From positions 16,626,860-16,690,859 of the forward strand of contig OU452199.1 of NCBI GenBank assembly GCA_911728435.2: DNA of 64,000 nucleotides. The letters are read 5' to 3'. Positions 55,822-64,000 of the stretch are shown here, piece by piece. The notes under the pieces were generated by a model, which did not search any database, was not told the DNA's origin, and saw only the letters and a program-made list of their open reading frames with translations. This stretch comes from Apoderus coryli (Eukaryota > Arthropoda > Insecta > Coleoptera > Attelabidae). The translations under genes and the position numbers were made by a program. The stretch's first letter is position 1, and every line of letters begins with the position of its first letter.

Positions 55822-56175
55822 AATAACAATTTTTACGTATAAACTTAGCCCCAATTATCTCGAAAGTATGATTTCTTGACTAACTGCATTTTTCATTAGG
55901 ACGGCAGTATAGGTTCCAACTACCTAGTGAAATTTTAAACACAACTTTCTCGAGAATTCGGGGGGAATATATCAAAAGTAACCTATCGCTGTAAAGCAGA
56001 TAAAAAATGCTTTAGAATGATGTATCACTGGACCCCTACTGATATATGAAAATTTAGAGATTGTGTACGCCCCTATCACAGGGCTTAAGCGATTACAAAA
56101 AAAAACTAATGCGTTCATACTAGGACTCTCCCCAACTCATACACCAAAATTTAGCTCAATTGGTTACGTACACAC
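55822..56175 (-). repeat. second T-family fragment, same orientation
   Basis: Repeats the CTCGAGAA, TTATCTGCTTTACAGCGATAGG and CCCTGTGATAGGGGCG blocks already present in the adjoining fragment, after the block GGACGGCAGTATAGG shared with 53620-53715. It lacks the tRNA-like module. Confidence 0.7.
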
Positions 56176-57053
56176 ACTACGTTATTACGTAAGCTGTCAA
56201 AAAAGTAATCTGTTTCAGTATACGGTTTTTACCTAGAATCCAGTGGCGTACTCAGTTTTTTTATCATTTCTATTTTGAGTTATGAACCAATTAAAAATTA
56301 AGAAAATATGGAGATTTTCACACCGACCGACACGTATATGGGGCACTATTATACATCCATTGTATAAAGCAAGAACTCAAATTCCGGAAGTACATATCTA
56401 AGCGGCATATTGCGAGAGAAAAAATATATACTCGCGTAGGTAATGCACATGCAAAGTATCCATGTTATTGAAGTTCATCGAACTCAAATGAAACCGTTAG
56501 ACAAGATTTCAAGATTAAATGAAAGTAAAAACTATAACAACTGTTACATTGAAATCGCATTCGAATGATGTGAGAGAGTAATAATATGTTCATAACTGGC
56601 AATTTTATCTTAATTGAGAATTCTTGTATCGTCATTACGAACTCATTAGACAGACAAGAAGATTAAATTTGGCGTTGAATATACGTAAGTAAAAGTAGTG
56701 TCAAATATATTGTGCTTTCATTTTAAAACTTGCCACTGAGAATAAGTCGTCATTTGATTTTCAGCAAATCTCGTCGATTTTGCATTTTAGGGAGAACTTC
56801 AAAATCATCATTGGTTGAAATTCACTCCCAGCTACAGTAGGTATACAATCTGTTTCTGAGGTAAAGGCATACATTAAAGTAGTGGACTTAAAATCGGAAA
56901 ATTATTGTATTAATGTTTCCCGGAATGTCTGACATAATGTCGAGTTATTTTAGTTAAAGTACCCCCAAAGAAAGAGTCCAGTGGCGTTAAATCTGGAGAT
57001 CTTGGCTTCCACTCTTGCGCACCTCATCTTCCAATCCATTTCACCTGATTGTA
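56176..57053. other. non-coding spacer
   Basis: No supported gene. The minus strand near 56970-57040 weakly resembles the WPPRSPDLTP region of mariner-like transposases (CTCCAGATTTAACGCCACTGG). Confidence 0.35.
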
Positions 57054-57072
57054 TACAGGGTATTTCATAATA

Positions 57073-59599
57073 GGGTAAATATGGGAGAGTTGCCACATGT
57101 TTTGGTAAATTGTCGTAATAAATTGTATATTACGGAATATGTATAAAATGAATGTAGCTATACAATTGGAAATCATTTACTCACAAAACAAATTGTTACA
57201 ATATTGTTTATAATAAAACATAAAAAAATAAAAATATATTATTTAAAACTCTGTAGTTGGCCATCTCTCCCTCATGGTGTGGGTGTGTCGCCCTTGTTTG
57301 ATCGGAGAGATGGCTTATGGGAATACACATTATATTCTCTTTTTGACTGGTGCTGTTTTCAATAAAAATCTACCGCACTGGTTACAAGTAGTTTTATAGA
57401 TAGTACATGATTCGTGAAGCCAACGACCACAACGTACACACTGAAGCCAGTCAGATTTTGAAGTAGGCATCTCATACAGTTCAAAACATTCCACACATTC
57501 GTTTTCGTTATTGCTAACCTCACTACTTGAAGAACTAACGGATATTTCTACTTCAGATTCAGACGATGATGATATGTTCTTCTTTTGTTTTATTTTTTTT
57601 TTGAGAATTTGGTTTGATTTTAGCATTATTGTTGCTTTTGGATTTATTGACATTTTTCTTATGTTTTATATAGCTTGGACTTGTTAAATGAGTGGCTGTC
57701 TGTTTTCTGCGTTTTCTTTTCTGCGACAATACAGGAATCGGTGATATAATTTTGAGCATCTTTCCTGGAGTTACATCAGATTCAGTAGAAGTTGACGGTT
57801 GAGGTTCTGATTCTGAGATATTATCTGAATTTCGTAGTAAAACCTCAGAACCCGTTAAATTTACAATATGATCATTGCCATTATCCAGTTGTACGGCTGC
57901 AGGAATTTCTTTAGATGTTGTGGATTTTCAATAGGTTCAGTACCACCCAACTGTAAATCAGAGATATTGAAAGCATGTTCTGGTACTGCTTGTGGATTAT
58001 GCGGATAAGCACCAGATGCACGGAAACCATTTATTGCGGTACCAGTTGAAGCTGCTCGAGACCATGCGGTGTTTAATAATGTGCCAAATTGTAATCGAGT
58101 GATTCGTCTCTCTGGATGTGATTTAATCCACTGATCGCAAGCTTGATAAAAATACGTTTTTAATGGCTTAAAGAAACTGCGGTCAAGGGGCTGCAAATAG
58201 TGTGTTGTATGGCTTGGCAAGCATACTAAGAAAATGTTGTTTTCGACAGCAAACTCTAAACAGTCGACACTCATATGTGAAGTATGGCCGTCAAGGAGTA
58301 GAACGACATTCCCTTGTGGCTTTCTCGGAGCAAAATGGTTTTTTATCCAATGAAAAAATATATCACTATTTACGTAGGCAGATTTTCTGTTCATAACAAC
58401 AATCGAACCGGGAGGTAGGTTATCCTCAAATTCAGATTTCTTATTTACGCCTTTGAATATACAGAAAGGCGGCAAAAAATTTCCTTCTGCGTTGCAACAG
58501 GCTATTACAGTTATGGTCTCCCCTTTTTCACCTGACGTAATAGTGTGCACTTCTTTGCTACCTTTAGCAGCTACAACTTTTCCAGGTACATTATTGAGTT
58601 GTAGTCCCGATTCATCCACATTAAATATGTGTCCAGGTTTATCCAATAAGTCGTTATCTCTATACACGGTCTCTAAAAGATTAAAATAATCTTCGACTTC
58701 CTTTCTGTTCATACCTTCGGCCCTTGACGTGGATATTCCCTCAGCTTTCCTCAAACTTAATTCTGGATTCCTTTCCATAAAAGAGCGGTACCAATGATCT
58801 CCTGCTTCCTTTTTTTCATCATTAAATTTAGGATTTAGTTGCAAACGTTTGGCTAATGTATACGCCATTGATTTTAGTGTTTTAACTGTTGGTGGAAATC
58901 CAGACTTCTGCAGAACTTTAATGTGATTAACTAGTTTTTTTTTCTGTTTCCTTGCCCAAATATGAGGAGGGTCCTTGTAAACCCTTTTCAAATTTATTTT
59001 CCTTTAGTTTTCTTCGCAAAGTACGCTCAGGTATATTGAACAATCTGCCTGCTTCTCTAATGGAAACGTTACGATCTCTTATTAAACTTATAGCGGTATT
59101 CAGATTTTCTTGCGTCCACGGTGCTCTGTTGCATTTTTTTACATATTTACGAGGCATGATTTTCTAAAAAAGTTAAAAATAAAACATTTCAGATGCGTCA
59201 TCTTTCCCAAAATTATTTGCGGCATCTCTCCTTAATTCGTGGGAGAGATGCCGCAGCAAATATTTATTACAATAATAGCATCGAGACCATTATATCACAG
59301 TTAAAACATAACCTTACTTATTCTAAATTAATGGTAGATATAAATTTCAACAGATATCTAAACATATGTGTTACTAACTGACTACCTTTGAGGGAGTGAT
59401 ATATTTATTTATTGCTTACCTGGATGAAATTCTCCAAATACCTGCAAATAGTTATAAAGAGCTACTCTATACCTTATTACTGAAACGGTGGCGGCACAAC
59501 TAACTACATTAAAAACAGTCAGACGATTTACTTGTATCAGTGTTGCCAAATAAATACTGCGTCATCTCTCCCACTGCGTCATCTCTCCCACTTTTACCC
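57073..59599 (-). mobile_element. pogo-like DNA transposon
   Basis: GGGTAAATATGGGAGAGTTG at the left and CATCTCTCCCACTTTTACCC at the right form imperfect terminal inverted repeats, with TA at 57071-57072 and 59600-59601. The subterminal regions contain several copies of a GCRTCATCTCTCCCA-like motif in both orientations. It encodes one broken transposase. Confidence 0.85.
57330..59157 (-). pseudogene. pogo-like transposase (HTH_psq, DDE_1, C-terminal zinc finger)
   Basis: It starts MPRKYVKKCNRAPWTQENLN with a psq-type helix-turn-helix (SIREAGRLFNIPERTLRRKL). The frame breaks at a nine-A run near 58940 and continues as the long frame 58991-57861. That frame has the CENPB-like second DNA-binding region (GDHWYRSFMERNPELSLRKA) and the DDE_1 core: Asp in FNVDESGLQ, Asp in VVLLLDGHTSHMS and Asp in HTTHYLQPLDRSFF. 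Two more frameshifts (near 57920 and at the A-run near 57600) precede a Lys-rich linker and a Cys/His finger (CVECFELYE...DWLQCVRCGRWLHESC...CNQC) like a PHD finger. All domains are present; only small indels disable it. Confidence 0.9.
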
Positions 59600-59825
59600 T
59601 ATATGCGCAGGACTTTAGGATGTGAGAGCTCGTCCAAAAATATGAAAAAAAGTTTCTATTAACTTACTCTCTAAAATTCACAATTTTCGAAAATCGTGTT
59701 GAAATAAAAAAAAAACCGTTTTCTGCGAATATATCCGGAACCGTTTATCCTACAAAAAACAGATTTTGTAAACATTTTCTACTCATAATAAGCTATGTTT
59801 TGTGCTTGAACTTTTTTTTTTTAAT

Positions 59826-60445
59826 TCATAATTGCCAAAGGTACGGTTTTAAGATACCCAGTTGAACGCTAATGTTTTCTACACAAAAAAAGGTAGACTT
59901 GGTCGTAAGCTCTAAAGTTAACCGTTTTCGAGGAAAATCAACCTCGGTGAACAGATCTTCGACTCCAAACTGAGGATTTTGAGCTATTTTGTCTTGCATC
60001 CATCGACACAAAGCCAATCTTACCGGAAAATCTTTTGGCAATAAGGCTTGTACTCTTTGGATATGGTAGGGATACAAAAGTTGTCTTTTCAATATTCACC
60101 AAACCGCCGAGTGAGGTTGGTTTAAGTTGTGAGCAATTTTCCTGGTACTTGTGGTCGGATTTTCTTTAACTTCGTTGAGGACAGCCTCTTGTAGGGGAAT
60201 TGCAACTTCCATAGGCCGCCCATTATTAGCAGTATTCCTTTTAAAACTTCCATTTTTTCATAGTCGTTGCTGAATGCGTTGAAACAAGTTATGGTGTGAT
60301 ACTTTGGATGTCTTCCTTGATGCAAGCGTTTTGCTTCTGCCGAGTTACCGCTCGCCATTCCGTACAGGTAAATGCATTTCGCACATTTCACGTTTTTGTA
60401 ATTATTCACCTTTAATTTTGTAATACTTTTTGCAAGTAGGTACAA
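59826..60445 (-). pseudogene. mariner-like transposase N-terminal relic in M4
   Basis: The minus strand gives CIYLYGMASGNSAEAKRLHQ then GRHPKYHTI, the N-terminal domain of a common insect mariner-like class. After frameshifts it gives LYPYHIQRVQALLPKDFPVR then LALCRWMQDKIAQNPQFGVE and DLFTEV, ending just where the first catalytic Asp should appear. The remaining codons run into the left inverted repeat. M4 therefore is an internally deleted, non-autonomous derivative. Confidence 0.75.
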
Positions 60446-61105
60446 ACTTAATGTTATTTTTTTATTTTTAATAAATAAACAACAAACTGATTGTTCTTTT
60501 GACAGGAGGTAACTTTATAAAAAAAGATAATAACTAATTACTACATTTTTTTACAAAAACGCTGAAATGTGCGAAATGCGTTACTTTTTTACGGTTACGG
60601 AGAATTTTGCAAAGACAACCTTTCTATCATTTTTTGATTTTATTTTGCAATTATGAAGTTTCATTACTAGAAAAAATTATATTTATTTCACAAAATTGAC
60701 CATGTTTTTCAACAAGTTGATTTTCCTCGAAAAAGATCAACTTCAGAGCTTATGACAGTACCTTTTTTGTGTAGAAAACATTGGCAGTTCAAATGGGTAT
60801 CTTAAATCCGTACTTTTTTCAGTGGCGTAGAAATTGGGGTGAAAAACACCCACTGCCCCTTCAAAATCTTCACCAATTATGAATTAAAAAAAAAAGTTCT
60901 TGTTCAAACATAGCTTATTATGAGTAGAAAACGATTACAAAGGCTGTTTTCTGTACGATAAACGGTTCAGGAGAAATTCGCAAAAAACGGATTTGTTTTC
61001 AATTTCGACACCCTGTATCTCGAAAATGGTGCATTTTAGAGCGTAAGGTAATAGCACCTTTTTTCATATTTTGGCACGAGCTCTCACATCCTAAACTCCT
61101 GCGCA

Positions 61106-61185
61106 GATATTTATTTATTTAAGATACAACTGCCCTGACAGAATATATCCAATTAAAGGGCAGGTACAGAAACAATAATAAATAT
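61106..61185 (-). mobile_element. short LINE 3' tail inserted in M4 right arm
   Basis: This segment has no counterpart in the left arm of M4. On the minus strand it reads TCTGTCAGGGCAGTTG followed by AAATAAATAAATA, like a minimal non-LTR 3' end. Confidence 0.45.
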
Positions 61186-61214
61186 TGAAATTATATGAAA
61201 CACTCTGTATACCG

Positions 61215-62543
61215 CACGGGTGTCCTATGGTGACGGCCCATTCAAATATTTCAGAGACTACTTTGAATTGAATTTGGAAAATGTTGGTATATGTATTGCC
61301 AAATATGATCTATTCAAATATCATAATACCATCCGTGGATAGTGACTTTCTTATTTTAAATGGAACACCCTATATTTTATGACATTTTTGGATTCCACAT
61401 AAGATTCTAGACATGTATCATCTTCTATACCTAAATCCAGCCGTTTTTGACGTATATCAAGATATATGTCAAAATTGACGTTTTAGGGGTCAATAATAAG
61501 CACATTTTTTTCTAATAAAGAAGTCTTTAGTTATCCTTTCGCAGGCGTTTTCTGATTAAATAAGGTCTCCTTTTTCCAATACGTACGACATTTTCTGATT
61601 TATTGATACAGGGTGGTCAAAAAATTATACTGAAACCGATATTATAAAAACAGTCGAAAGTCAGTTTTTTCAAATGAAACAGGTATATTTTTATAACTTT
61701 ATCTCACGTATCATTAAAAATTAAATAAATTTTCTAATAGGTTACTGATTTCGAAAATGCATAGTTTACGAAATATCGGCAATGTACCATTTTTGAGCAT
61801 TTTCACTATTTTCGTATATTACTTTAAGTAGATGCAGGCTCCAAAAGTTAATTGTTGTTAATCAGTCGTAATTATTCAGTCATTTTGAAAGGTAAATTGC
61901 TGAAAAACTTTATTATTTTCATGGCACACTAAATTTATTAGTCAAAGTAACATACGAGAATAGTGAAAATGCTCAAAAATGTTACATTGCCGATATTTCA
62001 AAAACTATGCATTTTCAAAATCAGTAACCTATTAGAAAGTTTATTTAATTTTTAATGATACGTAAGATAAAATTATGTTCCATTTGAAAAAACTGACTTT
62101 CAACTGTTTTTATAAAATAGTCTTCAGTAGTTTTTGGCCACCCTGTATGAATAAATCAGAAAATGTTGTACGTATCGGAAAAAGGAGACCTTACTTAATA
62201 AGAAAACGCCTGCAAAATGATTACTGAAGACTTCTTTATAAGAACAAAAATGTGATTACTATTGAGCCCTAAAATGTCATTTTTGACATAATTCTTGATA
62301 TACGTCAAAAACGGCTGGATTTTTGGTATAGGACATGATACATGAAACATGTCTGGAATCTTATGTGGAATCCAAAAATGTTATATAGGGTGTTCCATTT
62401 AAAATAACAAAGTCGGTACAACTGGAAGTGCTAAGCGGTTGGTATTAAGATACTTGAATAGACCGTGTTCGGTAATACATATACCAAAATTTTCCAAATT
62501 CAATTCAAAATATTTTAATGGGCCGTCACCATAGGACACCCTG
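61215..62543. mobile_element. palindromic element M5-outer
   Basis: CACGGGTGTCCTATGGTGACGG at the left pairs with CCGTCACCATAGGACACCCTG at the right (TA at 62544-62545; the left boundary is uncertain by a few bases). The arms are 61215-61606 and 62148-62543 and match over nearly 390 bp. It begins within 10 bp of the end of M4. No coding sequence. Confidence 0.8.
61609..62145. mobile_element. palindromic element M5-inner
   Basis: CAGGGTGGTCAAAAAATTA and TTTTTGGCCACCCTG are the ends, flanked by TA at 61607-61608 and 62146-62147. The arms extend about 200 bp each around a centre near 61870. The empty site would read TTATTGATATGAATAA, the middle of M5-outer. Confidence 0.85.
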
Positions 62544-62545
62544 TA

Positions 62546-64000
62546 TATCATTGTTCATTACCCATGAATATAATTAAAATCATATTTATTAACAAAGTAA
62601 AAGTATTTTTTAATAACAATAATAGAAAAAATCTTTTATTAAATTTCCATAATATGAATTATAAAAAAATCAAATAGTATTTCTAAAAGTACTTACACAT
62701 GTTTCTTAATAATATCAACTCACATCTGGGATGAGGAAAGCCTTTCACTATGGGCCCCACCTTAATCAGTATAAAAGCATTTTGCTTTACTGACATTAGT
62801 ATCAGTGTAATTAAACTTTCAGTGTGATGAGTCTAACGAATTTATGCAACATGGCATTTCTTGTAAGTAAATTAGAGAACAAAACAACAAAATAATTTAT
62901 AATGTGTATTATTTTAGTGTTCTTGGTGCATCTTAATTATAAAAGTGATCTCCTTTAAGTTCTGTGTATATAAGTCCCGTATCAATAAAAGTTTTTTGTT
63001 GGAAGATTTTGCGGGTCGCTTTTTTGGAAATTTTTTGTACGAAACTAATGAATTTTAGAGTTTTTCTATTCTATTTAAATTGAATACTTGTTTGAGTTAC
63101 TCACAGGATATAGGTAGGAGCGGAATAAATTAAAATCTCCTAAACAAAGCCCACTTCTATTTAATTTCCTTCAAAATATTGCTCAAGTCCTAGTTCAAAT
63201 CATTAGAATTTTGCCAACATATATCTTACAATATATTATTTGTCTTTTAAATTAAAATATACCGGGTATTTCAAAACAAATTCCCCAAAAAATTAGCACC
63301 CAAAACAACATCTATAGAAAATAGTTATTTACGTAATTAGTAGGATACGGACATTATTAATGCATGAATGTGAAGTTTGCACGATGAGGCCGTAGGCCGA
63401 GTCGTGTATCCACATAAGTGCGTTGATAATTCCTATCCCACAAGTCGTACAAAATTTTATCTACAACTGTTTATTATCATTGTTAACAGTATCTCATAAA
63501 ATTTTATATATAAATTCAATTTAACGTATTGTTATAATATTGGCTGACAACACAAGGTACCGGTGACCATATTTTGAGACCATAACAACAAAGATCAACA
63601 GCATTCTCATTTCAGCACTAGTACGGTAATGTTTTCAAAAACGACTAGTGCGGTAATATACGTAATTATGGCATTGAAAATAGTGTCAAATCGAAGCTAT
63701 TACATGACAGTGTTAGATAAGTGTACTTTATAGCTGCGTACTTCGCACGACATTAAATGTTTTCAAATTACTGTTTTTAATAATGTTGAGAAGGATAAAG
63801 CTAGTTCTATATTATACGTTGCCGACGTTCTACCGCTTTACCATAATACTTTTTAATTCTCTCTAAGACGATGTTTTTCAATATATTTTTTAATGTTAAA
63901 AAAAAATGATGAAAAATAAGTAGTGTGTTTGTTATGTCTCAAACTTCTCTTATGAAATAATTAACGCTAATAGCAAAATTTTAGTATAAACTTCCATATT
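62546..64000. other. AT-rich non-coding end region
   Basis: No gene recognised. It contains the hairpin at 63361-63435, and two near-identical blocks (CACTAGTACGGTAATG and GACTAGTGCGGTAATA) at about 63616 and 63645. Confidence 0.35.
63361..63435. repeat. GC-centred hairpin
   Basis: GCACGATGAGGCC-GTA-GGCCGAGTCGTG forms a strong stem, extended outward by GCATGAATGTG / CCACATAAGTGC. The loop motif GAGGCCGTAGGCCGAG resembles GAGCCGCAGGCGAG in the P module at 1850-1965. Confidence 0.65.

Larger units (their letters stand above)
57056..61207. mobile_element. mariner-derived palindromic element M4, carrying a pogo-like insertion
   Basis: The ends CAGGGTATTTCATA (57056) and TATGAAACACTCTG (61207) are inverted, with TA at 57054-57055 and 61208-61209. 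After the pogo-like insertion the left arm continues (59602-59940: GCGCAGGACTTTAGGATGTG). It pairs with the right arm (about 60700-61105: CACATCCTAAACTCCTGCGC). The interior holds a mariner-like transposase relic. A short LINE tail interrupts the right arm. Confidence 0.75.

Overview
The window looks like AT-rich intergenic DNA from an insect nuclear genome. It has no bacterial gene organisation (no operons, ribosome binding sites or dense ORFs). Almost every recognisable coding stretch belongs to a eukaryotic transposable element of a type common in arthropods: mariner/Tc1-like, pogo-like, hAT, MULE, Penelope-like, Jockey/CR1-group non-LTR and BEL/Pao LTR elements. I found no convincing host gene, rRNA, functional tRNA gene or CRISPR array. 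The species cannot be named from the sequence.

Layout. 1-8.6 kb: mariner and non-LTR relics, two copies of a hairpin-bearing MITE, and a 5'-truncated non-LTR element (6.0-7.0 kb). 8.6-11.4 kb: a Penelope-like element (GIY-YIG) with an inverted copy of its own 3' end upstream, interrupted by a MULE that carries 39-bp tandem repeats. 13.1-13.5 kb: about 400 bp of pure ATATT microsatellite. 14.3-15.9 kb: a mariner-like transposon with ~148-bp inverted repeats and one in-frame stop. 21.5-23.8 kb: a 1.1-kb foldback element, then a hAT pseudogene. 26.8-27.1 kb: the tail of a DDE_3 transposase.

28.9-36.8 kb is the most informative region. Two palindromic TA-flanked elements are nested one inside the other, and a deleted mariner-like element sits at the central TA of the inner one. 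Their right arm is split by a complete BEL/Pao retrotransposon (30427-36454). It has 193-bp LTRs differing at one base, a GTAAC target duplication and an intact 1756-residue Gag-Pol ORF, and it is the only element here that looks young and possibly functional.

37.8-39.0, 53.2-54.3 and 55.3-56.2 kb hold a repeat family with a tRNA-Ala-like module; one locus is a head-to-tail dimer. 39.1-41.2 kb is a broken Jockey/CR1-group element, 43.7-44.4 kb a second Penelope-like relic, 44.7-45.5 kb another nested palindrome, 46.4-47.7 kb a DD34D mariner with TA duplications, and 57.1-61.2 kb a mariner-derived palindrome carrying a nearly full-length pogo-like element. 61.2-62.5 kb is a third nested palindrome.

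Recurrent themes are serial nesting of TA-targeting palindromic elements at the symmetry centre of older ones, and TGANGA-stem-GAAAC (hammerhead-like) motifs in Penelope-type 3' regions. The elements do not form a pathway; their relation is one of successive insertion and decay.
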